DNA from: Mycolicibacter icosiumassiliensis
Lineage (GTDB): Bacteria; Actinomycetota; Actinomycetes; Mycobacteriales; Mycobacteriaceae
Assembly (NCBI RefSeq): GCF_900078685.2
Contig: NZ_LT546166.1
Span: forward strand, 3,246,995-3,310,994
Direction of reading: 5' to 3'
Length of the DNA stretch: 64,000 bases
Of the stretch, positions 1 to 8,204 are shown piece by piece. Within the stretch, counting starts at the first letter, position 1. Each line of letters starts with the position of its first letter. The position numbers were made by a program, and so were the translations under genes. A model generated the notes under the pieces. The model saw nothing but the letters and a program-made list of their open reading frames with translations, was not told where the DNA came from and did no database searches.

Positions 1-365
1 TCACCTGCGAGGTGCCTTCCACTTGGAACGATTGAACCGTCGACAAGTCCAATTATTCCTTGCAGGACAGGCACTTTCGCTCATCTACACACCTTCACAA
101 GGCGCATTTCGCGAAAAATCTGGGCTAGGTCCCCGTCATTGCAGCGGGTCGAGGAAGGATCGGCAGCGGTATATAGCGCCCAAGACGCGAGTGCCGTCCG
201 CGGTCGCCGGTACGCCGGTACGCCGGTACGCCGGTACGAATATCGAGCTGACAGATATCGCTTGGTTCGCGGCAACGACGCCAGCAACGATCAGTGTGGA
301 GTCGATACTCGTGTTCATCCGCGTCCGTGATCAGACGCCCGCGTCGCGGGCTGCCCATTCGCTGC
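1..365. other. non-coding stretch at window edge
   Basis: No open reading frame here has a convincing ribosome site, composition or recognisable domain. The only visible structure is the short tandem repeat listed separately. The stretch lies downstream of the leftward glycine-rich gene and belongs to the same gene-poor variable segment. Confidence 0.5.
205..236. repeat. 8-bp tandem repeat, four exact copies
   Basis: The octamer CGCCGGTA is repeated four times head to tail with no mismatch. It lies in non-coding DNA about 130 bases downstream of the stop of the glycine-rich gene. A perfect microsatellite of this unit length can vary in copy number by slippage, but no gene next to it is obviously controlled by it. 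Confidence 0.8.
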
Positions 366-1022
366 TCAGCTGAAGCGAAAGAATACGGCGCCGCCGGCAC
401 CGTTACCACCGCCCATTTTCTCGTAGCCTGATTTGCCGGAACCGCCGGTACCTCCTGCGCCGATGCTACCGGTGATCTCGGTAATTGAAGAAGTAATAGC
501 GACGGTGCTGGTGGCCCAGATGCCGGCGCTGCCGCCGGACCCGCCAAAACTGCCAAATGCGCCACCGGAGCCGCCACCACCACCAGGTGCTCCACCGTCG
601 CCGCCCCGACTATTGAGGCCGGCTGTGCCAGGGTTGCCGCCCATGTACGTTTGTCCGTTGAAATCTTTGTTTCCGGGTATCGCACCGGCGCTCGAGTAGG
701 TGAGTTGCCCATTGCTGCCACCGGCACCACCTGCCGCCGTCAACGTAGTACCACCCGTGGGTTTCGCAGTCGTTGAGCCTCCGGCGGTGCCGGCACCGGA
801 AGTGCTGTAGCCACCGCCACCGCCACCGGCACCGATGACGACCATGTCTACGGAGGTCGCGCCAGCCGGGACGGGCACTGTGTACGGCCCGGGATTGCTG
901 ATAACGACGACCTGGGCACTACCTCCCGTACCCACGCCCGCGAAATTCTCGACGAGAGCTTGAGTCTGTGCGGCAAGGTCCAAGAAGTCTGCGGCGAGTT
1001 GTGGGTAATTCGGAGTGGTCAT
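366..1022 (-). CDS. glycine-rich protein with phage-tail-like glycine-rich fold
   Basis: This 218-residue protein has no signal peptide. A non-glycine N-terminal part of about 45 residues begins MTTPNYPQLAADF. It is followed by a GPYTVPVPAG strand segment and then a long glycine-rich region of about 150 residues with runs such as GAGGGGGGY. It ends in an aromatic tail, AVFFRFS. The pattern of a beta-strand lead-in, a VVIGAGGGGGG block and an aromatic end resembles the glycine-rich domain of mycobacteriophage minor tail proteins; this is inferred from pattern only. A near-identical-length paralogue lies just upstream at 1618-2273. It is not a PE_PGRS protein, because the PE domain is absent. 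A ribosome-binding sequence AGGAT precedes the ATG. Confidence 0.65.
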   Translation of the reverse strand: MTTPNYPQLAADFLDLAAQTQALVENFAGVGTGGSAQVVVISNPGPYTVPVPAGATSVDMVVIGAGGGGGGYSTSGAGTAGGSTTAKPTGGTTLTAAGGAGGSNGQLTYSSAGAIPGNKDFNGQTYMGGNPGTAGLNSRGGDGGAPGGGGGSGGAFGSFGGSGGSAGIWATSTVAITSSITEITGSIGAGGTGGSGKSGYEKMGGGNGAGGAVFFRFS

Positions 1023-1152
1023 AGCCTGTGATCCTATCTTGTCTTGCGATATCTAATTAGTGGCTCACATTGTAAAATCTTGACGGCGAGCTTTCTTGAT
1101 GAAGTTGTCGTTCCGTCACCACCGCAAAAGATCGAGGTGAGCTGCTACCGGG

Positions 1153-1590
1153 TCAGATATCGCACAAATTCTCGAAGAAATTCGAGGCAATATCGATGCT
1201 GTTTGGGAGCTCGTCTACGAAGTTCGGCCCGAACATAATTACAAAGCCGGTAATGGCGTTCGTTAGCCAAGTAAGTCCGTTCACCATCGGGACGAGAAGT
1301 TCAGTGACTGGATCAAAATCTAGCTCAAGTGCGGCAGCGCCACCACAGCAAGCGTCGCTGGCGACGGTCGCTCCTTCCCTATAAGCGAAACCCTCCTCCG
1401 CCGCCGCAAGGTAGCCTTGGGCTATAAAACAGCCAACCGAACCAGCTATATTGATAGACAAGCTCACCAAGTTAGCGATAATTTCGACCCATGGCGCTAT
1501 GCTGACCACATAAAGTAACTCATCACCTAGCATTTTTACGGCATCTGACCATTCATCCACGGCGGCCGCAAGTTCAGTCTCACCAGACAT
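1153..1590 (-). CDS. unknown hydrophobic small protein between the glycine-rich paralogues
   Basis: I do not recognise this 145-residue protein. It has two hydrophobic stretches, about residues 25-60 and 95-115. It contains an ACCGGAAA motif with paired cysteines near the middle, further single cysteines, and an acidic, asparagine-containing C-terminus. It could be membrane-associated; no signal peptidase site is evident. The ATG at 1590 is preferred; a TTG four codons upstream at 1602 is possible, but it abuts the AGGA sequence. It starts about 27 bases after the stop of the upstream glycine-rich paralogue and ends about 130 bases before the start of the second copy, so the three may form one leftward transcription unit. 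Confidence 0.5.
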   Translation of the reverse strand: MSGETELAAAVDEWSDAVKMLGDELLYVVSIAPWVEIIANLVSLSINIAGSVGCFIAQGYLAAAEEGFAYREGATVASDACCGGAAALELDFDPVTELLVPMVNGLTWLTNAITGFVIMFGPNFVDELPNSIDIASNFFENLCDI

Positions 1591-1617
1591 ATTTATCGCC
1601 AATCCTATTGATGAGGT

Positions 1618-2273
1618 TTAGTAAAAGTAAAAGAATGCTCCGCCGGAGCCGCCCGCGCCGCCGTTAGGTACCACTCCTGATGCGGGAACACCTGTGCCGC
1701 CAACACCGCCCGCGCCGACCGTACCGGTGATCTGCTCCATCGAGGAAGTAAGGGTCACCGTGTCAGCATTCCAAGTGCCAGCCAAGCCGCCCCCACCTCC
1801 AACGCCACCAATAGCACCGCCACCGCCGCCGGCGCCAGGGACGCCGCCGACGTTACCTGGCCCATCGACCGCCTGCTGGCCTGGATTTCCGCCGACATAA
1901 CTTTGGCCGTTGAAGTCGTAAGTTCCCGGTGCGCTCCCAAGGGTGGCCGGATTGGTGGTGCCCCCGCCGCCTCCTCCGACGCCTGGCGCTGACAAATTGG
2001 AGGCGCCGGCTATGGAGGCGTTTGTTCCTCCGCTTCCCCCTCCTCCGGCGGCGCCCGAACCTCTGCCGCCACCTCCCCTCCGCCGGAAATAACCACCCGG
2101 TCGACATGAGTTACGCCGACCGGAATGGGCACTGTATAAGGTCCAGGCGTGGTGATTGCGACAATATTCGAGTCGCCGGGTCCTGTGTCCTTGAATCTAT
2201 TGGATAGGTTGAGGAGCTGAGTGCGGAGGTTCGCAAACGACGCTGCAAGTTGAGGGTAATTTGGCGAAGTCAT
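1618..2273 (-). pseudogene. frameshifted paralogue of the glycine-rich gene
   Basis: The first part, from ATG at 2273, reads MTSPNYPQLAASF and continues to GPYTVPIPVG and VVISGGG, matching the N-terminus of the neighbouring glycine-rich protein. It then runs into an alien frame and stops at 2010. The glycine-rich body and aromatic end (GAFFYFY) continue in another frame down to 1618. The whole span is 656 bases, and the intact paralogue is 657. One lost base therefore explains the break, most likely in the C/G runs near 2070-2090. It may be a true pseudogene, a phase-variable homopolymer switch or a sequencing error. Confidence 0.75.
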
Positions 2274-2965
2274 GAAGACGTTTCTAGTAGGCTACCGCGA
2301 GGCTTGTCAACAGTTTCTTGTATTATTTGCCGACCGCAATGCGTTTTTAGCAATCGTCGGGCCAGAGTGCTAGCGGCGGCCGGCGGTCCCGTCATCGACC
2401 GCGCCACCACTCCTTGCCTTCGTCATTTTTGCCTTCCGGCTAAACCGAGGAAAATATTTCCTGGACTTGACCGTGCCGCCGTCGGTGTTTTCTGGAATTT
2501 TAGGGCGTTTTCGAGCGGTCCGATGCGCAACGCTGCTATGGTGGCGATCTGTAAGCCGACATCCGGAGGACGCATCTGCGCGTAGGGATGCCCTTGTTGG
2601 CTTGCGTCCATTCGGTGGCCGAAACCGGGGTCCACAAGCATGTGAATTGTTCTTCTAACTAAGGGTCGCGCGACAGTTCATCGACCTGACTTGTCGTTAA
2701 TGTCGTTGCGATCGAAGCACGTACTGAGAGTGCGCTAAAAATACCGTTTGTAGTTGCTGCGCGCGTGCCGTGACTTTTATCGAATATATATTTGTTATTG
2801 TCGCCCCGTCGGAACCGGGGCGATCCTCGAGCACTTGAAAACCAGACTCATGGAACCGCGAACCGGACAGCCACAGCCACAGCCACCATTGCGCAGGATC
2901 TTGCCTTGTTCATAGACGGCCTGGGATGACTGGCGAGGTGTCGACGTTGATTCACCCTGCGTAGG
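2274..2965. other. non-coding stretch
   Basis: About 690 bases contain no supportable gene. Short open frames exist but lack ribosome sites and family features. Parts, for example 2640-2800, are clearly richer in A+T than the rest of the window. An 8-bp perfect stem, TCGCCCCG at 2801-2808 pairing with CGGGGCGA at 2816-2823, is not followed by a T run on either strand, so I do not call it a terminator with confidence. Confidence 0.45.
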
Positions 2966-3367
2966 CCCTGGGTGCGGGAGCTGCTGGACCGCAAGACCGC
3001 GCCGAAAGGCACGGCGCTCTTCCTGGTTCGGACGAACGAAGCGAACCCGGTGGCTCCACGATGATCACTAGGGCAAGACGCTGGCCGCCAAGCTGTTGGA
3101 CTGCCCAGACGACGAGACCCCGGAATATCTCGCCGACGGACTGACCGAATCCGGGAATGACCGCCGCCCAGGTGGTCCTGCTTGGCCTGGTCCTGGGTGC
3201 GATTGGAGGGCCGCACGCCCAAGGACGCCTGGCGTGGTCCCTCGGAGATCTCCCGCAAGTACCTGGGCTTCCTGTCGGCCAACGGCTACACCCTGGCCGA
3301 GGTGGAGCAGGCGAGCCTCGGGCGCCGCAGCGCTGATGAACTCCAGGCACGGCTGACCGGGCAGTAA
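2966..3367 (+). pseudogene. decayed plasmid/ICE-type gene, possibly ParB-like C-terminus
   Basis: Three reading frames on the plus strand must be joined to read through. The first is WVRELLDRKTAPKG with FLVRTNEANP to about 3062. The second is GKTLAAKLLDCPDDE to about 3160. After TAAQVVLLGLVLGAI comes the third, EGRTPKDAWR to ADELQARLTGQ, ending at the stop at 3367. The style of the last segment (VLGxxE, KDxWR, YLxFLxxNGYxLxxVE) recalls the C-terminal part of ParB-like proteins on actinobacterial plasmids and integrative elements. That assignment rests on memory of the family and is weak. An excellent terminator 24 bases downstream supports 3367 as the original gene end. Confidence 0.4.
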
Positions 3368-3390
3368 GCGTCGGCGTCCGTCTTAGGAGG

Positions 3391-3421
3391 GCCCGGCCTC
3401 GAGTTCCTCTCGGGGCCGGGC
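3391..3421 (+). terminator. intrinsic terminator-like hairpin after the decayed gene
   Basis: GCCCGGCC at 3391-3398 pairs with GGCCGGGC at 3414-3421, and CGAG at 3400-3403 pairs with CTCG at 3409-3412. A T-G wobble sits between them and the loop is 5 nt. The hairpin is followed by TCCTTCG. It lies just downstream of the plus-strand relic and looks like its terminator. Confidence 0.6.
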
Positions 3422-3445
3422 TCCTTCGCGTCGTACTCCCCCACC

Positions 3446-3745
3446 CGCCGCGAGCTTGAACCCGAGCTGGCCATTGTGCGCCAGGCGGCAACGTTGCTCG
3501 GTGAGGCCAAGCCCCGCCCAACAGGCTCTACCCGGTGATCGACCGACTTGTCGACGCTGGTACTCCGGTTGACCGCTGTTGCACAGTCCTTGGCATCGCC
3601 CGCCAGAACTACTACAAGCACAAGCGAAAACCGACTACTGCCACCCATCTGCGCGGCCAATGGTTGACCGACTGATCCTCGAGATCCACGGCGGCCCTGC
3701 GGCATCTACGGCTATCGTCGCGTACACGCCGAGCTGACCCTCGAC
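3446..3745 (+). mobile_element. IS3-family transposase relic
   Basis: The pieces read RRELEPELAIVRQAATLLGE to about 3525. In a second frame follows LYPVIDRLVDAGTPVDRCC with LGIARQNYYKHKR, ending at a stop near 3676. After a short ILEIHGG segment comes GIYGYRRVHAELTL in a third frame. The VRQAATLLGEA end of OrfA and the RxLGIARQxYYxxK and YGxRRVHAEL motifs of OrfB are characteristic of IS3-family transposases. Only the OrfA end and the OrfB N-terminal third remain; the DDE catalytic part is gone. No terminal inverted repeats were found. Confidence 0.75.
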
Positions 3746-3838
3746 GTGAGACAAGCCGCATTACCGCTTGTCAGCGCATCCTTGCACGACACTGAATTTG
3801 AGGCCCCACACGATCCGGCGCAGGGAAGGCTGCCGCCG

Positions 3839-4870
3839 TTACGCCGGCACCGGTGCGTCTGCCGCCACGTCGCTCAACGGCGGCACCCGGGTGGCCCGCA
3901 CGTAGACGGTGTCGCCCTCGGCCAGCGCGAGCGCTTCGGCGTCCCCGCGGGTGATCTGGGCGGTGAATGGCACTCCCGTGGCGGCGTTAGTGAGCTCGAC
4001 CCGCACCTCGAAGCCCAGCGCCACCACCCGGTCGACGGTGGCACGCAGCACCCCGACCCCGTCGGCACCGTCTACCGTTGCCGCGGACACCGCCATGTCG
4101 GGAGTGCGGCCGACCCGGATGTCGTGCGGACGGACCAAAGCTCCGTTGAGCGAGGACACCGCGCCCAGAAACGACATGACGAACGCGTTCGCCGGCGCGT
4201 CGTAGACCTCGGTCGGGGTACCGAGTTGCTCGATGCGGCCCCGATTCAGCACGGCGATCCGGTCCGCGACGTCCAGCGCCTCGGCCTGGTCGTGAGTGAC
4301 CAGCACCGTGGTGACATGCACCTCGTCGTGCAGGCGACGCAGCCAGGCCCGCAGGTCTTCGCGGACCTTGGCGTCCAGCGCACCGAACGGCTCATCGAGC
4401 AGCAGCACCTGCGGGTCCACCGCAAGGGCCCGTGCCAGGGCCATCCGCTGACGCTGACCGCCGGACAGCTGGTTGGGGTAACGGGTCTGAAAACCGCTGA
4501 GCCCCACCACTTCCAGCAAGTTGTCTACTTTTTCCTTGATCTCGGGCTTGGGCCGCTTGCGGATCTTGAGCCCGAACGCCACGTTGTCGCGCACCGTCAT
4601 GTGCTTGAACGCCGCGTAGTGCTGGAAGACGAATCCGATGCCGCGCCGTTGCGGCGGCACACCGGTGACGTCGACCCCATTGATGGTGACTGTTCCGCTG
4701 TCCGGGTGGTCCAGGCCGGCGATAGCCCGCAGCAGAGTCGACTTGCCCGAGCCGCTCGGGCCGAGCAGCGCCGTGAGCGAACCGGACGGGACCGCGAAGT
4801 CGACGTTGTCCAAGGCAACGAAGTCGCCGTAGCGCTTGTTCGCCCCGCGCACCGTAATTGCGTTGCTCAT
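3839..4870 (-). CDS. cysA: sulfate/thiosulfate ABC transporter ATP-binding protein CysA
   Basis: This is the ATPase subunit of the sulfate/thiosulfate importer and drives uptake on the cytoplasmic face of the membrane. In the 343 residues the Walker A motif GPSGSGKS lies at about 37-44, the Q-loop at VFQHYAAF, the ABC signature at LSGGQRQR, Walker B at [11 protein letters not shown] and the switch histidine at [11 protein letters not shown]-terminal TOBE-like region follows from about 240. Its ATG overlaps the cysW stop by 4 bases, so it is the last gene of subI-cysT-cysW-cysA. The order matches M. tuberculosis Rv2400c-Rv2397c. Downstream lies the decayed mobile segment. Confidence 0.96.
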   Translation of the reverse strand: MSNAITVRGANKRYGDFVALDNVDFAVPSGSLTALLGPSGSGKSTLLRAIAGLDHPDSGTVTINGVDVTGVPPQRRGIGFVFQHYAAFKHMTVRDNVAFGLKIRKRPKPEIKEKVDNLLEVVGLSGFQTRYPNQLSGGQRQRMALARALAVDPQVLLLDEPFGALDAKVREDLRAWLRRLHDEVHVTTVLVTHDQAEALDVADRIAVLNRGRIEQLGTPTEVYDAPANAFVMSFLGAVSSLNGALVRPHDIRVGRTPDMAVSAATVDGADGVGVLRATVDRVVALGFEVRVELTNAATGVPFTAQITRGDAEALALAEGDTVYVRATRVPPLSDVAADAPVPA

Positions 4871-5679
4871 TTGTCTCCCTTTCCGGCCCGCACGTCGAGC
4901 ACCACCTGAACGATCAAGACCAACACCGACACTGTCATCAGCAGCGTGGACAAGGCGTAGGCGCCATATTCGGCGCCGCGGTTGTAACGGTCGGACACCA
5001 GCAATGTCAGCGTCTGAGACTTTCCGGGCAGGTTCGACGAGACGATCAACACCGCGCCGTACTCGCCCAGGGTGCGTGCCACCGTCAGCACGATCCCGTA
5101 CGTCAGCCCCCAACGGATCGACGGCAGCGTGATCCGCCAGAACGTCTGCCACCAGCTCGAACCCAGCGTGGCCGACGCTTCTTCCATATCGGTGCCGAGC
5201 TCGTGCAGCACCGGTTCGACTTCCCGGATCACGAACGGCAGCGTGACGAAGATGCTGGCCAGCACGATGCCGGGCAGGCCGAAGATGATCTTGAAGCCCC
5301 AGTCGTTCTCGACAAAGCCCAGCAACCCCGCTGACCCCCACAGCACGACCAGCGCCACACCGACGATCACCGGCGAGACTGCGAATGGCAGGTCGATGAC
5401 CGCTTGGAGCACGCCCTTGCCGCGGAACTTGTTGCGCGCCAGTACCAATGCCGTCGGGATACCGAAGATGACGTTCAACGGCACCACGATCGCCACCACC
5501 AGCAGCGACAGTTGCAGCGCCGAGATCGCTGCCGGCGTGGAGATGTAGTCGAAGAACTGTCCGAACCCGGGAGCGAAGCTGCGCCACAAGATCAATGACA
5601 CCGGGACGATCAGCAGCAGGCCGATGTAGGCCACCGCCAGCGAGCGGAACAGATAGCGGAACTTCCGTGACGACGTCAT
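4867..5679 (-). CDS. cysW: sulfate ABC transporter permease CysW
   Basis: This is one of the two membrane subunits of the sulfate importer. The 270-residue protein has about six membrane segments. A binding-protein-dependent permease EAA loop ([11 protein letters not shown], about residues 176-196) contacts the CysA ATPase. The start at ATG 5679 is chosen over an upstream frame extension because the cysT stop lies 1 base away and [11 protein letters not shown] matches the usual N-terminus. The end overlaps the cysA start. CysT/CysW identity rests on gene order plus the size of each protein. Confidence 0.94.
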   Translation of the reverse strand: MTSSRKFRYLFRSLAVAYIGLLLIVPVSLILWRSFAPGFGQFFDYISTPAAISALQLSLLVVAIVVPLNVIFGIPTALVLARNKFRGKGVLQAVIDLPFAVSPVIVGVALVVLWGSAGLLGFVENDWGFKIIFGLPGIVLASIFVTLPFVIREVEPVLHELGTDMEEASATLGSSWWQTFWRITLPSIRWGLTYGIVLTVARTLGEYGAVLIVSSNLPGKSQTLTLLVSDRYNRGAEYGAYALSTLLMTVSVLVLIVQVVLDVRAGKGDK

Positions 5680-5680
5680 A

Positions 5681-6532
5681 TCAGGACCTCTCCTGCCGCT
5701 TGCCCACTCGCGACCCCAGCACCCGCAACGCGAGCAGCACCAGGAACGAGATCGCGAGCAGCACCAACGAGATCGCCGCCGCACCGGTGCGGTCGTCGTT
5801 CTCGATCAGCGTGCGGATCCACTGCGAGGAAACTTCGGTCTTACCGGGCACCGCGCCACCGATCAACACCACCGAACCGAACTCGCCGATCGCCCGGGAG
5901 AACGCCAGCCCCGCCCCCGTCAGCAGCGCCGGCGTCAGGGCCGGCAACACCACGGCGCGGAAGATGGTCAGCCCGGACGCCCCCAGGGACGCAGCCGCCT
6001 CCTCGACCTCACGATCGATCTCCAGCAACACCGGTTGCACGGACCGCACCACGAAGGGCAGCGTGACGAACGCCAGCGCCAGGCCAACGCCCCAGGCGGT
6101 GTGCTGCAGGTGCACGTGCACCGGGCTGGCCGGGCCGTAGAGCGCCAGCATCACCAGACTGGCGACGATGGTGGGCAGCGCGAACGGCAGGTCGATGATC
6201 ACATCGATGAAGCGCTTACCAAAGAAGTCGTCACGCACCAGCACCCACGCGATCAACAGGCCGAACACCAGGTTGAGCACGGTGACGCCGGCCGCGATCG
6301 TCAGCGTCACCCGAAACGACTGCAGGGCGGCGTGCGAGGTGACCGCCAATTGGAACGCACGCCATCCGCCGCCGCCCGCCTGCCAGGCGATCGCGGCCAG
6401 CGGCGCCAACACGATCAGCGACAGCCACACCGCGGCAACACCGACCCGCAGGGACACCCTTTCCCGTCGCAGACCGGTGTGGCCACCACCGCCGCCGGGC
6501 CGAGTCTCCTCGGCGACCAGTGCCGCGCTCAT
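5681..6532 (-). CDS. cysT: sulfate ABC transporter permease CysT
   Basis: This is the first membrane permease of the sulfate importer, 283 residues long. After a short glycine-rich cytoplasmic N-terminus the first membrane helix lies at about residues 35-52. Further helices follow, and an EAA loop EEAAASLGASG lies at about 187-207. ATG at 6532 overlaps the subI stop by 4 bases (ATGA), which fixes this start and implies translational coupling. It would pair with CysW to form the channel fed by SubI. Confidence 0.94.
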   Translation of the reverse strand: MSAALVAEETRPGGGGGHTGLRRERVSLRVGVAAVWLSLIVLAPLAAIAWQAGGGGWRAFQLAVTSHAALQSFRVTLTIAAGVTVLNLVFGLLIAWVLVRDDFFGKRFIDVIIDLPFALPTIVASLVMLALYGPASPVHVHLQHTAWGVGLALAFVTLPFVVRSVQPVLLEIDREVEEAAASLGASGLTIFRAVVLPALTPALLTGAGLAFSRAIGEFGSVVLIGGAVPGKTEVSSQWIRTLIENDDRTGAAAISLVLLAISFLVLLALRVLGSRVGKRQERS

Positions 6533-7560
6533 CCGGTGACCCGGGTGTAGATCTTGGTAATGGCGCCGCTCGACTTGTCGAAGAGGGAGTTGTCGACAAC
6601 GTCCCACCCGCCGAGGTCCGCGACCGTCCACAACTTGTCGGGATCTGGGAACGCGTGGCGGAATTCGTCGGCGATGCTCGGGTCGGCCGGACGGAAGCCG
6701 GCTTCGGCCCAGAGGCGTTGCGCCGCCGCCGTGTACTGGAAATTCTTGAAAGCGGTGACGGTGTCAAGGTGCCGACTGGAAGTCACTACGGCCAATGGGT
6801 TTTCGATCTTGAAGGTCTGGGACGGGTTGACGTGTTCCACCGGCTTGCCCTTGCGCTCGACCGCTATCGCCTCGTTCTCGTAGCTGATCAGCACGTCGCC
6901 GCTGCCCTGCAGGAACACATCGGTGGCCTCGCGACCCGAACCCGGGCGCAGCTTGAAATGGTCACCGACCAGCTGCTCGATAAAGTCCAGGCCGGCCTGC
7001 GGGTTCTTGCCGCCCTCGCTCTTGACCGCATAGGGAGCCAGCAGATTCCATTTGGCCGATCCAGAGCTCAGCGGGCTGGGGCTGATCACCTCGACGCCGG
7101 GCCGCAGCAGGTCGTCCCAGCCGTTGATGTGCTTGGGATTGCCCTGCCGGACCACCAAGGTCACCACCGAACCGAACGGGATTCCCCGGGTGACATCGGC
7201 GTTCCAGTCCTCGGCGACCTTGCCGGCCTTCACCAAGCGGGTGACGTCGGGCTCCACGGAAAAATTCACGATGTCGGCGGGTTTGCCGCTGGCGACCCCG
7301 CGGGACTGATCGCCCGATGCGCCATAGGAGGTGACAATCTGAACGTCGGAGCCCTCCTCGGTGTTGTAAAAGGCCGGGATCACCCTGCTCCAACCAGGTT
7401 CGGGAACCGCATAGGCCACCAACGTCAGGGTGGTGTGCGCGTCGGAGCGCTCGCCGCCGCCAATGACATCGCTGGGTCCGCCGCCGCACCCGGCGAGCGT
7501 GGTGACTGCCATGGCGGCGGCCAGCGCCAGCGCGACGCTGCGCGCGATGGTGTTGGGCAT
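6529..7560 (-). CDS. subI: sulfate-binding lipoprotein SubI
   Basis: This is the extracytoplasmic sulfate/thiosulfate-binding protein, anchored as a lipoprotein. In 343 residues a signal peptide precedes a lipobox TLAGC with the lipidated cysteine at about residue 25. The solute-binding fold follows, with characteristic stretches SYGASGDQSR, INGWDDLL and PLSSGSAKWN. ATG 7560 is preferred to an upstream ATG because an AAAGG ribosome site lies 7-11 bases before it and the signal peptide begins there. It is first in the operon; the 280 bases upstream would carry the promoter, which is probably sulfur-responsive (inference). Confidence 0.95.
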   Translation of the reverse strand: MPNTIARSVALALAAAMAVTTLAGCGGGPSDVIGGGERSDAHTTLTLVAYAVPEPGWSRVIPAFYNTEEGSDVQIVTSYGASGDQSRGVASGKPADIVNFSVEPDVTRLVKAGKVAEDWNADVTRGIPFGSVVTLVVRQGNPKHINGWDDLLRPGVEVISPSPLSSGSAKWNLLAPYAVKSEGGKNPQAGLDFIEQLVGDHFKLRPGSGREATDVFLQGSGDVLISYENEAIAVERKGKPVEHVNPSQTFKIENPLAVVTSSRHLDTVTAFKNFQYTAAAQRLWAEAGFRPADPSIADEFRHAFPDPDKLWTVADLGGWDVVDNSLFDKSSGAITKIYTRVTG

Positions 7561-7842
7561 TGATGACCTTTCCGGGCGAATCCGTTTAGACGTCGGCAAG
7601 AATGCTTGTCCGTCGGATCGTGAAAGGCGTTCAATTCTCCAGAACGTGCCTCAATAAAGACGAGACCGGTACGCCGACGGGTGCGGAATCAACGACAACA
7701 GTGCAGGTCGGCCACAGCGGAGGTGATCACGGCGAGCTTCGGGAACGCCAAAAACTGGCGCCGCCGGTCACCGGTCGCTGCGAACATGCGGGGAAGCATA
7801 ACAGAGGGGCAGCTCCCGGCCCGGTTCGGCGGGGCTAGCCGG
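7561..7842. other. upstream region of the sulfate operon
   Basis: About 280 bases lie between subI and the tiny membrane gene, which points the same way (leftward). This region must contain the subI promoter. I see no riboswitch fold that I can defend and no clear operator palindrome. Confidence 0.4.
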
Positions 7843-7920
7843 TCAGCGCGTCAGCAGCCAACTGACGATTACCAGCAAAATCAGGCCGACCAGCACCAAC
7901 GTCACCTGCGAACGAGGCAT
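7843..7920 (-). CDS. 25-residue single-pass membrane micro-protein
   Basis: The product reads MPRSQV, then an unbroken hydrophobic helix (LVLVGLILLVIVSWLL), then TR and stop. It is a complete single-span membrane peptide. Its ATG overlaps the TGA of the upstream small membrane gene by one base, so it is probably translated by re-initiation. Such overlap and composition are unlikely by chance in GC-rich DNA, but there is no homology evidence. The locus corresponds to the small Rv2401/Rv2401A genes of M. tuberculosis by position. Confidence 0.45.
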   Translation of the reverse strand: MPRSQVTLVLVGLILLVIVSWLLTR

Positions 7921-8183
7921 CAGCGGGCCCCACCGTCACGACCGTGCCGGACCCGCTCCTGCACGCGAATTCCCTCTCCCAGCGCCGCGTCCAGCACCGA
8001 GGCCAGGCCGTAGGCCAGCAACAACACCACCGGCATCACCACCGCGGTCTGTACCACGAAGCCGAGGCCGGACAGCCACAGCTCAACACCGTCCCACCAG
8101 CTCAGGAAGCCCACCACCCCGTCTACCCTAGGCGGGCCGGCAGCCGAAGCCAACATCGCCCGATCCGGGTAGACGTGCGCCAT
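7920..8183 (-). CDS. small membrane protein (Rv2401A-position)
   Basis: The 87-residue protein has a hydrophobic region of about 35 residues (WLSGLGFVVQTAVVMPVVLL, roughly 36-62). This suggests one long or two short membrane helices. An arginine-rich cytoplasmic tail follows. It is divergent from the trehalase gene, with about 20 bases between their starts, and overlaps the 25-residue gene downstream. The ribosome site for ATG 8183 is poor; the internal ATG at MLASAAG could be the true start. Confidence 0.5.
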   Translation of the reverse strand: MAHVYPDRAMLASAAGPPRVDGVVGFLSWWDGVELWLSGLGFVVQTAVVMPVVLLLAYGLASVLDAALGEGIRVQERVRHGRDGGAR

Positions 8184-8204
8184 GCCGCCAGAGATGATGA
8201 CGGA

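Noticed and set aside
366..1022. PE_PGRS gene next to the cys locus, as in M. tuberculosis Rv2396
   Set aside because: The N-terminus lacks the PE domain, and the glycine pattern is not GGAGGX repeats linked to one.
2801..2823. 8-bp hairpin as a terminator
   Set aside because: No gene ends near it and no T run follows on either strand.
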